From positions 55,001 to 119,000 of the forward strand of contig JAFGJM010000057.1 of assembly GCA_016929095.1 (NCBI GenBank): 64,000 bases of DNA, written 5' to 3'. The notes below the pieces were generated by a model. The model saw nothing but the letters and a program-made list of their open reading frames with translations, had not been told where the DNA came from and made no database searches. Positions within the stretch are counted from its first letter, which is position 1. Each line of letters starts with the position of its first letter. Shown in pieces: positions 31,828 to 41,212 of this stretch. A program made the position numbers and the translations under genes. This DNA is from Anaerolineales bacterium (lineage in GTDB: Bacteria > Chloroflexota > Anaerolineae > Anaerolineales > UBA4823).

Positions 31828-33564
31828 ATGACTGACATGGCAATCCAATTAAAACAAGTATCTTATCGGTATGCACGCACCAAACGATTCGTCATCGATA
31901 ACCTGGATTTTTCCGTAAAGCGGGGTGAGTTTTTAGCTGTGATGGGAGAAAACGGCGCGGGTAAAAGTACGCTGTGCCAAATCATCATTGGCATCATTCC
32001 CAATTCTTTAGGTGGACGGTTGAAGGGCAATGTCATTGTGGAAGGGTTGGATACAAAGGAAGCCACCATTTCCGAATTAGCAACCAAGGTAGGCATTGTG
32101 TTGGATGATCCGGAAACGCAGCTATTTACCACTTCGGTACAGGCGGAAGTTGCCTTTGGTCCTGAAAATCTGAATATGCCGGTGGATGAAATCCGTGAAC
32201 GCATTAAGTGGGTGTTAGATGTGGTAAAACTTACCGGTTATGAGGCGCGTATGCCCACCGCCCTATCCGGCGGGCAGAAGCAGCGCCTAGCGATTGCTGC
32301 TGCCCTTGCCATGCGCCCTTCTATCCTGGTGCTCGATGAAGCTACTTCGCAGGTTGATCCTTTGGGAGTGGTGGAAGTATTATCGGTTGTCAAAGAGCTG
32401 AATCAAAAATACGGCATGACGATTGTGATGACTACCGATCAAAGCGAAGAAGTCGCCAAGCTGGCAGATCGAATTATCGTTTTGGATAGAGGAAAACTGG
32501 TGGCAGAGGGTACGCCGCGCGAAATCTTTTCCGATACGGCGCTGTTTTCACGTTTGATGATCCGCGCCCCTCAGGTATCCCAGCTCGGGATGAAATTACA
32601 ACAACTGGGTCATCCGTTTCCGACATTCCCAGTCAGCCTGGAGGAAGGATACAAGGGGATCGTTGAACTGGTTGATACCAAACCGTCGCCAGAAGATTCC
32701 GTAAAGGAAGATAAACCAGTAGAAACAACAACACCCCAAAATGGTACGGTTATCAGTGTTAAAGACTTGAATTATGTTTATCAACCCCAAGAGGTTAAAG
32801 CCGTAAAGAATGTCAGCTTCGATATCCACAAGGGAGAGTTCGTGGCTATTATCGGACAAAATGGTTCCGGCAAGACAACGGTATTGAAGAATCTCCTGGG
32901 TCTGCTAAAACCTACTACCGGAAATGTGGTGGTGGCAGGCATGGATATTAATAGCACCGCTGTAGCAGAGTTGGCGCAACATGTCGGGTTTGTATTGCAG
33001 AACCCGGATCAACAATTATTTGCCGAAACCGTCGAGGATGAAATAGCCTTTGGGCCTCGCAACCTTTTGTTGGATGAGGCAACGATTAAGCAACGCGTCG
33101 AAGAATCGCTCCAATTGGTAGGTTTAGAAAATCAAAGACAAGAATTTCCCCCTGCATTATCCAAAGGGGAACGCGCCAAGGTCGTGATTGCTTCTGCCCT
33201 GGCATTGAACCCGGAAGTGATTGTATTAGACGAACCGACCACCGGTCAGGATTATAAGGGGTGCCACCAGATCATGCAGATCGCCCGCAAGTTGCATGAA
33301 GACGGACGCACGATAGTTTTCGTAACGCATCATATGGCCTTGGTTGCCGAATATGCCCGACGGGTCATAGTCATGTGTGATGGTGAAATATTGGTGGACG
33401 ACACCACCGAAGGCGTTTTTGCCAAACCGGAGCTGGTGCGCCAGGCGCATATCATCCCGCCTCAGATCACGGAACTTTGTCAGATGCTTCCACTAAATAT
33501 TGGATTGCCCAGGACGCCTCTATCTGTTTCACAGGTGGTCGATTCAATAATGGCCAGATTATGA
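31828..33564 (+). CDS. Fused double ATPase of an ECF transporter (EcfA-EcfA')
   Basis: A 578-aa protein containing two ABC ATPase domains. Domain 1 has Walker A GENGAGKST (40-48), signature LSGGQKQR and Walker B SILVLDEAT. Domain 2 starts near residue 310 with Walker A GQNGSGKTT (343-351), a diverged signature LSKGERAKV and Walker B VIVLDEPTTGQD. Each domain keeps the C-terminal ECF segment (PQVSQLGMKL and PQITELCQML). A single chain for both ATPases is a known ECF variant. It should drive uptake through EcfT and the S-component at 33728. Confidence 0.92.
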   Translation: MTDMAIQLKQVSYRYARTKRFVIDNLDFSVKRGEFLAVMGENGAGKSTLCQIIIGIIPNSLGGRLKGNVIVEGLDTKEATISELATKVGIVLDDPETQLFTTSVQAEVAFGPENLNMPVDEIRERIKWVLDVVKLTGYEARMPTALSGGQKQRLAIAAALAMRPSILVLDEATSQVDPLGVVEVLSVVKELNQKYGMTIVMTTDQSEEVAKLADRIIVLDRGKLVAEGTPREIFSDTALFSRLMIRAPQVSQLGMKLQQLGHPFPTFPVSLEEGYKGIVELVDTKPSPEDSVKEDKPVETTTPQNGTVISVKDLNYVYQPQEVKAVKNVSFDIHKGEFVAIIGQNGSGKTTVLKNLLGLLKPTTGNVVVAGMDINSTAVAELAQHVGFVLQNPDQQLFAETVEDEIAFGPRNLLLDEATIKQRVEESLQLVGLENQRQEFPPALSKGERAKVVIASALALNPEVIVLDEPTTGQDYKGCHQIMQIARKLHEDGRTIVFVTHHMALVAEYARRVIVMCDGEILVDDTTEGVFAKPELVRQAHIIPPQITELCQMLPLNIGLPRTPLSVSQVVDSIMARL

Positions 33565-33727
33565 GATTAATTGTCTAATTATTGCACTTTATCTTAAATG
33601 CTTTGCCGAATATTCAACATTGATTTATGACCAAAGGATTCACTCAAGCGGTTAAACGGGTTGAACACTAAAGTAAAACCCGTATAAAAATCATCAAATT
33701 TTTTTCGACATTGTAGAGGAGTGAAAT

Positions 33728-34456
33728 ATGGCAAACAAAAAATCTGTATTCATCAAGACTCATCCAGCCATCCTGGCAGTATGGGCAGCGCTCATCGCCG
33801 TGGCAAGCCTTTTACCATCCATACCCGTCATTGGTACTGGGGCTACCTTCAGTATCAGCGATGTGATGATACCCCTGGCTGGCGTATTATTTGGGCAGTG
33901 GGCAGGGGGTATCGCGGCTGGTATCGGCGGCTTGATCGGACAATTGATCGCCCCGCATACGGTTATTTTTGGCCCATTTCAGTTCGTTCTGGCAATGCTG
34001 GGCGCGGCTGGCGCCGGATTTGCCATGCAACGTAAGTGGATAATCCCGATTGTGACGATTGCCTTTTTCGGCATTGTCTGGTATTTCTCGCCACTCGGTC
34101 AAAGCGCCTGGTTCACCCCCATCGGTTATCTGGTGGGCATACTCGGTGCTCTTATTGGGTGGTTTTGGGGTGGAAAATGGGTCAGCTCTTCAAACCGTAC
34201 CCTCATGTTTGTGGGTGTGTTCCTGACCACCCTGGCCGGTATGGTTTGTTCCTGGTCAGCAGGTAACTTTTGGGCATTGTTGATGTTTGCACTTCCCAAA
34301 GAAGTGTGGGCGGCAGTATTGGTGATTGCCCCCGTTCAAAGAATCCTCTTTGCCCTGGGCGCCGCAATCATCGGAACGCCTTTGCTGGTCGGATTACCGA
34401 AGATTTCTGTACCGGTCGGTCAAATGATTTACGAAAAGGACGACGAGGAAGATTAA
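33728..34456 (+). CDS. ECF transporter S-component, copy 1
   Basis: A 242-aa membrane protein with about six helices and GAGGAG upstream. The N-terminal HPAILAVWAALIAVASLLPS contains the Ala-rich face (A-x-x-x-A) with which S-components bind EcfT. The LPSIPVIGTGATFSISD and AGIGGLIGQLIAPHTVIFGP segments line the substrate site. It is strongly similar over its length to the S-component at 37682 and more distantly to that at 46897. Substrate unknown; the deaminase in the same operon suggests a heterocyclic compound. Confidence 0.88.
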   Translation: MANKKSVFIKTHPAILAVWAALIAVASLLPSIPVIGTGATFSISDVMIPLAGVLFGQWAGGIAAGIGGLIGQLIAPHTVIFGPFQFVLAMLGAAGAGFAMQRKWIIPIVTIAFFGIVWYFSPLGQSAWFTPIGYLVGILGALIGWFWGGKWVSSSNRTLMFVGVFLTTLAGMVCSWSAGNFWALLMFALPKEVWAAVLVIAPVQRILFALGAAIIGTPLLVGLPKISVPVGQMIYEKDDEED

Positions 34457-34482
34457 ACGTCCTCGCGAAAGATTTCGTAATA

Positions 34483-34518
34483 GGGCTTTCTTTGGAACTG
34501 TTTTCTCAAAGAAAGCCC
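34483..34518 (+). terminator. Strong hairpin after the first ECF operon
   Basis: Perfect 12-bp stem GGGCTTTCTTTG / CAAAGAAAGCCC with a 12-nt loop, 26 bp after the S-component stop. No T-tract follows directly, so it may stabilise or partly terminate the message. Confidence 0.6.
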
Positions 34519-34715
34519 GTCAACAGAACCTTATCAACAACAAAAAAAAACATACCGGTTAATCTGGAGTTGGATTTATATTTATATCTGCATGTCTTTT
34601 GGAATTATGGATTTTTTTAATCACAGAACAAAGCAAGGTGATGCATTCTAAACTTTGTGTCACTTACACCTCATCTTAACTCACACTAAACCCATTAAAA
34701 ATTGGAGATTTACGA

Positions 34716-37331
34716 ATGGATGACATCTTAAAGCGTTTACAAGAAATATGCGGTGAAAACCATGTATCCGATGCATTGGTTGACCGGATGTGTTATCGTC
34801 GCGATTGCGGCCCAACCCCAGGCGGAATACCCGGTTATATCGCACGACCGGAAACAGTAGACGAATTGGTAGCGTTGGTTAAACTGGCAAACGACATAAA
34901 GCGGCCTTTGTTCTTATGGGGCAGGGCAACCACCTTCGTCGATTCAGGCGTGATGGAAGGCAGCATTGTCCTGGCTTTGGACCTGATGAACAAATTCGAG
35001 ATCGATTTGGAAAACCAGGTGGTTGTGGCTGAAACAGGCGCTATCTGGCATGCCATCGATTCTGACTTAAAGAAATTAGGTTGGGAGCTTTCGGCTCCGG
35101 GCGGCGGCGGTATGTTTTCTGCCAGCGTGGGCGGTACGGTAGCCTATAATGCCGTACCACATGGCATTACCGAATACGGCGTCACCGGCGATCATGTGGT
35201 GACATTAGAGGTGATCTTACCCGACGGTACGGTGATGCATACTGGTTCGGCAGCCAATGAAGTAGCAGGCAATATCCCCATCGAACGCAACGCCAACGGA
35301 ACCGATCTAGCCGGATTATTTATTGGCTCCTGCGGTACCCTGGGAATCATTACCAAGGTGGCCATGCGCATCCGCCGTATCCCGGAAATTGAAGAATTCT
35401 TATTCTATGCATTTGATAAATTGGATGACATCGTCGATTCCGTCTCTGCCATCCAACGTCAAAACGCGACAACGTTTGCTATCGGAATATTTGGTGGACC
35501 AAAACCGGATGATATACCCGGCAATTATTTCCTTCACCTGATCATCCGCGATACACGGTTACGAGCGGATGAACGCAAACGCGCCTGCGAGGTGATCTGC
35601 CAGACGTTCGATGGGCGGCCTCAAGATCCCATGCCAACCCGGCGATACTGGACAGAACATATGTATTCCTGGCTGCGCAATATGGGGCCAGGGGCTTATT
35701 ATGGAAGCCGGCCTTATTATTGCCCGGAAGTAGCCGGTTTTCTGCCCACTCAGGCGCTTAAAGAAGCCATTCCAGCTATAGATGCTTACATCGAAGAACA
35801 TAAAGCTGAATGGGATCATCATGGTATCCACACCAAAGGCTTGGATGTCTACTTCTCTCGCAACGCGGCTTTCCTTTGGGTGGATACCTTGTATCCCGAG
35901 ATGGATGTTGAAGGTCACCATTATGGGTTGAAAATCCGTAAAGATATCTCGGAACTGCTTTTCAGCCGCTGGATGTCACCGGGTGGAATCGTGGCGGGCA
36001 TCGCCCCATACATTATGGAGAAACTTGGTCCGGCATATACACTCATGCAAACGCTTAAGAAAACGATGGACCCCAACAACATCCTAAATCCGGGAGTATT
36101 GATGCTGGGTGGAGAACCCTATTTTGGCGTTATCCCATCGCGTACTCCCGACCAGGATAGGGCGCTTGACACCGTTGGCGACCTGACCTACCAATGTTTG
36201 CGCTGTGGTTTCTGTTTCGACTTAAGCTGGATCGGGCCTTATCAACTTTGCCCATCCTATGCATACGGTTCCCTGGAAACGCACAGCGCACGCGGCCGCA
36301 TTGCCGTGGCTCGCTCAATTCTCGAAGGCGAAATGGATTATAACGAAGAAGTCGCCGACCGGGTCTTTTCCTGCACCATGTGTGGTTCATGCGGAGAACA
36401 TTGTTTTAAGTACATCGATATCCGCAAGATTTTCCAGGCGATGCGTGAAGATCTGGCAGCACGCGGTTTATCGCCGGCGGGTATGAAGCAAATGACCGAA
36501 GCGTTGATGAAAGAACAAAATCCATACAATAATAAAGCCGATGATCGTTTCCGCTGGCTGAAGGATAAATCCCGCCTGGACCGCCAGTCAGAGACGGCAA
36601 TTTTCGTGGGCTGTACGCCTTCATTTGTACGCCGTTCAGCGGCTCAAGAAGGGGTAGAGTTAATGGATAAAATGGGCATGGATTACACTATCGCCTCATC
36701 GGAATGGTGCTGCGCTCACCCACTCATGTCGGCTGGAGAACGTGAAAAAGCGATTGAATTCATGCGCCATAATATTCAGACCTACAAAGACCTGGGGGTA
36801 AAACGCCTGGTGTTCCTGTGCTCTGGCTGCTATGAAACCTTCAAACGGGAAGTCCCCGAAGTGTTGGGCGAACCGCTTCCGTTCGAAACGGCTCATTTGA
36901 TTGAAATTGTGAGTGAAGAACTCGAAACCGGGCGGGTAGCATTTGATATCTATTCCTCCGGTGCCGTAGCTACTTATCATGACCCATGCACTCTTGGACG
37001 GCAGTTGGGTGTGTATGATGCGCCGCGTAATATTGTCGCAGCCATTCCGGGTTTACGGCTCACCGAAATGCCTCGTCATGGTAAAGATTCGTTCTGCTGT
37101 GGAGCAGGCTCATTCGTGCGTTATGATTTCCCGGGACTCACCGAAACCGCAGGCGCTTCGCGCTGGGCCGAAGCCGTGGAAACAGAAGCCAATGTACTAT
37201 TGACCTCATGCCCGGCTTGCCTTACCCAATTCCAGCAGCAGCGCAGCATTTCGAAAGATAAAATGGAAGTCATGGACCTTATCACATTGATCAACAAGGT
37301 TATTAAAGTACGCGAGTTTGTTTCAGGTTAG
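34716..37331 (+). CDS. GlcD-GlcF-type fusion: FAD-linked oxidase with iron-sulfur and CCG domains
   Basis: An 871-aa fusion. Residues 1-470 form an FAD_binding_4 (PCMH) and C-terminal FAD oxidase domain, with LFLWGRATTFVDSGV, LSAPGGGGMFSASVGGTVAYNA and GTLGIITKVAMR. Then come two ferredoxin motifs, CLRCGFCFDLSWIGPYQLCP (modified, with a long gap before the last Cys) and CTMCGSCGEHC. Two CCG domains end the protein (GCTPSFVRRSA with WCCAHPL; YHDPCTLGRQ with FCCGAGSF). This matches fused glycolate/D-lactate-type 2-hydroxyacid dehydrogenases. It probably oxidises a 2-hydroxy acid produced from the sugar or aldehyde pathway nearby. Confidence 0.9.
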   Translation: MDDILKRLQEICGENHVSDALVDRMCYRRDCGPTPGGIPGYIARPETVDELVALVKLANDIKRPLFLWGRATTFVDSGVMEGSIVLALDLMNKFEIDLENQVVVAETGAIWHAIDSDLKKLGWELSAPGGGGMFSASVGGTVAYNAVPHGITEYGVTGDHVVTLEVILPDGTVMHTGSAANEVAGNIPIERNANGTDLAGLFIGSCGTLGIITKVAMRIRRIPEIEEFLFYAFDKLDDIVDSVSAIQRQNATTFAIGIFGGPKPDDIPGNYFLHLIIRDTRLRADERKRACEVICQTFDGRPQDPMPTRRYWTEHMYSWLRNMGPGAYYGSRPYYCPEVAGFLPTQALKEAIPAIDAYIEEHKAEWDHHGIHTKGLDVYFSRNAAFLWVDTLYPEMDVEGHHYGLKIRKDISELLFSRWMSPGGIVAGIAPYIMEKLGPAYTLMQTLKKTMDPNNILNPGVLMLGGEPYFGVIPSRTPDQDRALDTVGDLTYQCLRCGFCFDLSWIGPYQLCPSYAYGSLETHSARGRIAVARSILEGEMDYNEEVADRVFSCTMCGSCGEHCFKYIDIRKIFQAMREDLAARGLSPAGMKQMTEALMKEQNPYNNKADDRFRWLKDKSRLDRQSETAIFVGCTPSFVRRSAAQEGVELMDKMGMDYTIASSEWCCAHPLMSAGEREKAIEFMRHNIQTYKDLGVKRLVFLCSGCYETFKREVPEVLGEPLPFETAHLIEIVSEELETGRVAFDIYSSGAVATYHDPCTLGRQLGVYDAPRNIVAAIPGLRLTEMPRHGKDSFCCGAGSFVRYDFPGLTETAGASRWAEAVETEANVLLTSCPACLTQFQQQRSISKDKMEVMDLITLINKVIKVREFVSG

Positions 37332-37420
37332 GTTGTTATCAGTACTTCAATCAATTGATTGACGAGATTGGTATTCGAAAATTTATCTGTGTTTCGATCC
37401 TTTCCAACTCCGCATTTCTA

Positions 37421-37553
37421 AGGGGTTGTCCCCAAAGAAGGCTGTTACTCTGAGTAAAGCGAAGAGTCTCTAGGTTAAAAATTTAGATGTTCGCTGCGCT
37501 TCGAGAAGCATACTTTGTGCAACATGACAATTTCGACTTATTAGACAACCCCT
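37421..37553. repeat. MITE-like palindromic repeat, copy 1
   Basis: 133 bp with terminal inverted repeats AGGGGTTGTC / GACAACCCCT. The interior contains CTCTGAGTAAAGCGAAGAG and a TGTGCAACATGACAA segment. A homologous element in reverse orientation lies at 63717-63851 with the same ends. No coding capacity. It accounts for most of the 350-bp gap between the FAD-dependent fusion gene and the second S-component. Confidence 0.8.
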
Positions 37554-37681
37554 ATTGGAAACCAGGTAGAGTAAGAAAAGATACAGTATTACCAATTTTT
37601 GTGGTTAACCATTTGGTTATTCAAGAAAAATGGACAAAATCAATTAGAAACAATACGCAAACAGCCTTGAGGAGAGATTAA

Positions 37682-38410
37682 ATGAGCACGAAAAAAACGC
37701 CATTAATATCAACACATCCTGCCATCATCGCCATTTGGGCAGCATTAACCGCAGCCTCTTCACTATTACCGGCTTTTCCGGTCATAGGCACCGGAGCAAC
37801 ATTCAATATCGGCGCATCGCTGGTACCCCTGGCTGGTATCTTATTCGGACCATGGGCAGGCGCAGTAGCAGCCGGAATTGGGTCGTTTCTCGGTCAGTTG
37901 ATCGCCCCGCACACCGTGCTTTTTGGTCCCCTGCAATTTACGATTTCCATGTTTGGCGCCGCAGCAGCCGGTCTGGCCATGCAGCGAAAATGGATATGGT
38001 CTTTGCTCCTGATCTTGGTTTTGGGCGGTGTCTGGTATTTATTCCCCGTAGGACAACAAGCGTGGGCAACCCCTTTACTCTACATCCTGGGATTAGCAGG
38101 CATCGCTGTTGGTTGGATTTGGGGAAAAAACTGGTTGGTTTCCCCAAAACGTGGTGAAATGTTCGCCGGTGTTTTTTGTTGTTCCTTAGCCGGCATCGTA
38201 GTGACCCAGGCGATTGGAAACTTGTGGGCTTTGATCATGTTTGCATTACCGCCTGCAATTTGGTTTACAGTTCTACCCATTGCGCCGGTTGAACGCTTCC
38301 TCTTCAGCCTGGGCGCTGCGGTGGTTGGTACTCCCCTGTTGATTGGTTTGCCGAAGATCTCCATTCCGGTCGGGCCTATGTTGTATGAAGAAGAATCCGA
38401 GGAAGATTGA
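37682..38410 (+). CDS. ECF transporter S-component, copy 2 (no adjacent A/T genes)
   Basis: A 242-aa protein nearly collinear with the S-component at 33728 (shared HPAI-x-A-x-WAAL, PVIGTGATF, GQLIAPHTV, AMQRKW), with GAGGAG upstream. It lacks its own EcfT and EcfA neighbours and is followed after 30 bp by a PfkB kinase, so it may use one of the two A/T modules in this window in the group II manner, or feed the sugar cluster. Duplication followed by specificity change is the simplest history. Confidence 0.88.
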   Translation: MSTKKTPLISTHPAIIAIWAALTAASSLLPAFPVIGTGATFNIGASLVPLAGILFGPWAGAVAAGIGSFLGQLIAPHTVLFGPLQFTISMFGAAAAGLAMQRKWIWSLLLILVLGGVWYLFPVGQQAWATPLLYILGLAGIAVGWIWGKNWLVSPKRGEMFAGVFCCSLAGIVVTQAIGNLWALIMFALPPAIWFTVLPIAPVERFLFSLGAAVVGTPLLIGLPKISIPVGPMLYEEESEED

Positions 38411-38440
38411 TCACCCAATTATTTAAATGATGGGTTTCGT

Positions 38441-39379
38441 ATGAAGCCTGAAAAAAGTAATGCCGCCGAGATCGCTGTACTGGGTGCTGCAGCAGTAGAC
38501 ATGATTGCCCAAGTACCCGAACTGCCGCACGCCGATAGCATTGTTTTAGCCTCCCAATTTGGGGTATGCCCCGGCGGAGCAAATGCCAACGTATCTGTTG
38601 GTCTGGCTAAATTGGGGTGCCGCGTGATTTTTATTGGAAAAGTTGGCGACGATGAAGGTGGCAAATTACTGCTTGACTCCTTCGAAGAAACCGGCGTGGA
38701 TACACGCGGTATCAAAGTGATAAATGGTGCACGTTCAGCCAGTTGTTTTATCACCATCGATGAGCGAGGAAATCGCACGATTGTCGGTTTATCCGGTGTA
38801 GCCACCCTGGAAGAACCCGGAGAATTGGATGCCACCCTCTTGGAAAACATCCAGGCTTTATACATCGGCGATGCAATGCCTGATATCGGCTGTCTGGCAG
38901 CCGAAATTGCTCATACCGGTGGCGCAAAAGTGTTTTACAGCGTGGGCGGCGTGATGGCATCTTTTGGTTTATCTTTCCTGCAGGGCGTCTTAAAATTATG
39001 TGATGTGCTCCTGGTGAGCCGCAATGAAGCTTCGATGCTTTCAGGGATGGACATGCCTGAGCAGGCAGTGGCGTTTTTAGCCAACCAGGGACCTCAGGTC
39101 GTCGTAGAAACATTAGGAGCGGATGGCGCTCAACTGCTGGCTCCCGGAGTCAAAACCAGAGTGCCCGCATGGCAGGCGTCGAATGTGGCTGATACCACCG
39201 GCGCAGGCGACGCTTTTGCAGCCGGGTTGATTAAAGGCTATCTGGAAAACATGGACTGGGAGGATGCTGTTCGATTAGGCAGCGCAGTGGCTGCGCTGAA
39301 AATCGGTCATATTGGTGCACGTACAGGTTTGCCGTCTCGCAATCAAGTTGAAGAATTTATGGAAAGGTGCAAGGAATAA
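38441..39379 (+). CDS. PfkB-family carbohydrate kinase
   Basis: A 312-aa ribokinase-like kinase: GAAAVDMIAQVPELP near the N-terminus, PGGANANVSVGLAKLG (PfkB signature 1), and DTTGAGDAFAAGLIKGYL (signature 2, with catalytic Asp of the GAGD motif). It phosphorylates a sugar or nucleoside; the exact substrate cannot be read. It leads a run of sugar genes (dehydrogenase, aldolase, FGGY kinase) with short spacing, so its product may be the aldolase substrate. Confidence 0.9.
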   Translation: MKPEKSNAAEIAVLGAAAVDMIAQVPELPHADSIVLASQFGVCPGGANANVSVGLAKLGCRVIFIGKVGDDEGGKLLLDSFEETGVDTRGIKVINGARSASCFITIDERGNRTIVGLSGVATLEEPGELDATLLENIQALYIGDAMPDIGCLAAEIAHTGGAKVFYSVGGVMASFGLSFLQGVLKLCDVLLVSRNEASMLSGMDMPEQAVAFLANQGPQVVVETLGADGAQLLAPGVKTRVPAWQASNVADTTGAGDAFAAGLIKGYLENMDWEDAVRLGSAVAALKIGHIGARTGLPSRNQVEEFMERCKE

Positions 39380-39382
39380 ACC

Positions 39383-40405
39383 ATGAAAGGTGCTTCAGCA
39401 GGAAACCCTGGACAAGTACAAATCGTAGACTTTCCGGATATGCCATTGAAACCTGGGGATGTTAGGATATCCACTCTCGCATGCGGTGTCTGCACAACCG
39501 ATGTAAAAATGGTGCAAAAGGGTAGCAAGGAAATAAAATACGCCTTGGGACATGAAATATCCGGCAAAATTATTGAGGTAACTCCGGATGGTATCTGGCA
39601 GGTAGGACAGCGCGTAATTGTTGCCCCTTACCTTCCCTGTGGGGGCTGTTATTACTGTCGCCATGATCAACCAGCGCTTTGTTCTCATTTATACGATGTC
39701 ACGATCTATCCCGGAGGGTTGGCTGAACAGGTGATCATTCCCCGTCCATTAGCACAGCGCGGTATGTTTCCCATCCCGGATGATGTTCCGGACACTCTGG
39801 CTTCAATATCTGAACCGGTAGGATGTGTGATCAAGGGTCTGGAAGACAGTCGTTTTAAATATGGCGATTCGGTGTTGGTGGTAGGCGATGGGCCGATGGG
39901 AATGTTTGCTATGGCAGTAGCGCGCGCCTTCGGCGCCTATCCAATTCTTGTCGCCGGGATGACACCACACCGTTTGGAATTCGCCAGACAAAGTTACGCT
40001 GATGCGATTATTGATATTGCACATGAAAACGTCAAAACAGTCGTGAACCAACATACGGCCGGCATTGGTGCTGATGTCGTGCTTGTTGCAGTTTCAAGTG
40101 CCGAAGCTTTGGAGAGTGGTATCTCTGCGGTTCGTGCGGGCGGAACAGTGAATGCCTTTGCGGGTGTAGCTGACGGAACAACAATTCCCCTGGATGTACG
40201 TGGAATCCATTATCAGCAGTATTACCTGACCGGTTCTTCAGGTCTGGCGCCTTCCCACCTTAAGAAAGCCCTTACTCTATTAGGGTCAAGGCGGGTAGAT
40301 TTTTCATTGTTGATTACGGCTGAATTTCCATTCGAGGCGGTCGAAGATGCTGTAGCATATGCAACCAACCGCATTGGGTTAAAGGTCGTCGTCACATTTA
40401 AATGA
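39383..40405 (+). CDS. Zinc-dependent medium-chain alcohol dehydrogenase
   Basis: A 340-aa MDR-family dehydrogenase. The catalytic zinc site is ACGVCTTDVKM with GHEISG, and the structural zinc loop reads GGCYYCRHDQPALC, holding three visible Cys where the family has four. The Rossmann motif is VLVVGDGPMGMFAMAVARAFGA. Related enzymes (sorbitol, threonine and alditol dehydrogenases) oxidise polyols or secondary alcohols with NAD(P). It sits 3 bp after the PfkB gene and before the aldolase, with an AAGGA ribosome site, suggesting the order oxidation, phosphorylation and aldol cleavage of a sugar alcohol. Confidence 0.88.
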   Translation: MKGASAGNPGQVQIVDFPDMPLKPGDVRISTLACGVCTTDVKMVQKGSKEIKYALGHEISGKIIEVTPDGIWQVGQRVIVAPYLPCGGCYYCRHDQPALCSHLYDVTIYPGGLAEQVIIPRPLAQRGMFPIPDDVPDTLASISEPVGCVIKGLEDSRFKYGDSVLVVGDGPMGMFAMAVARAFGAYPILVAGMTPHRLEFARQSYADAIIDIAHENVKTVVNQHTAGIGADVVLVAVSSAEALESGISAVRAGGTVNAFAGVADGTTIPLDVRGIHYQQYYLTGSSGLAPSHLKKALTLLGSRRVDFSLLITAEFPFEAVEDAVAYATNRIGLKVVVTFK

Positions 40406-40420
40406 TATTAAGGAGATAAC

Positions 40421-41200
40421 GTGAAAGATTTACGTATGCGTAGATTATTTGGTGAAAATGGGCGCACGGTAATCATTGCCTTCGATCACGCAGCTTTTAT
40501 GGGACCGATGCGGGGATTGGAAGATCCTGGTTCATTATTGGATTCCATCCGTAATACAGGCATCAATGCCGTGCTGACCACCCAAGGCATTGCCCGTTCT
40601 TTCGCTACCCGCTTTGGATCACTCGGTTTATTGTTACGGGCGGACGGTGGATCATCTATGCGCAATCCACAAATGGGCGATATCCATCGGATTGTCTCAG
40701 TGGAAGATGCAGTCCGACTGGGCGCTGACGCTGTGGTTTGTATGGGGATGATCGGTTTTCCGGAAGAGACCTCCTCACTGCTGAATCTCACCGAGCTTGT
40801 CAGCCAGGCAGCGGTGTGGAATATGCCAGTGATGGCTGAAATGTTGGTTAAGGCCTCTGAAAATAAAGAACCAACCGCCGAAGACATCGGTTTTGCCATG
40901 CGGGTGGGCGTAGAATTAGGCGCCGATATTATCAAAACGCCTTTTGCCGGACCGATGGAACAATATCGAAAACAGATGGCTGCCTGCTACCGTCCGGTGG
41001 TCGTGTTGGGCGGCGCCAAGGTGGACGACGAATCGGGTTTGTTGACCTCGGTGGCCAAAGCCCTGGAAGCCGGCGCCTCTGGTGTAGCGATTGGCCGCAA
41101 TGTTTGGCAGCATGGCAATCCAACCGGTATGTGCCGGGCATTGGTTGCCCTGGTGCATGGTGGCGCTTCGGTTGCCCAGGCTTTAACGGAAATCAAATAA
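40421..41200 (+). CDS. Class I aldolase (DeoC/FbaB/LsrF family)
   Basis: A 259-aa TIM-barrel aldolase starting at GTG after AAGGAG. AFDHAAFMGPM near the N-terminus and ADIIKTPFAG with the Schiff-base Lys are characteristic of the FbaB/LsrF group, and the phosphate-binding end is LGGAKVDDES with GASGVAIGRNVWQ. Members cleave or transfer ketose phosphates. With a PfkB kinase and an FGGY kinase adjacent it is the likely carbon-carbon cleavage step of the pathway; whether one product is a C1 unit is an open and important question given the C1 module downstream. Confidence 0.88.
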   Translation: MKDLRMRRLFGENGRTVIIAFDHAAFMGPMRGLEDPGSLLDSIRNTGINAVLTTQGIARSFATRFGSLGLLLRADGGSSMRNPQMGDIHRIVSVEDAVRLGADAVVCMGMIGFPEETSSLLNLTELVSQAAVWNMPVMAEMLVKASENKEPTAEDIGFAMRVGVELGADIIKTPFAGPMEQYRKQMAACYRPVVVLGGAKVDDESGLLTSVAKALEAGASGVAIGRNVWQHGNPTGMCRALVALVHGGASVAQALTEIK

Positions 41201-41212
41201 GGAAATCTCATA

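Noticed and set aside
37487..37681. 64-aa protein upstream of the second S-component
   Set aside because: Much of it is translated MITE-like repeat DNA and it ends in the ribosome site of the next gene.
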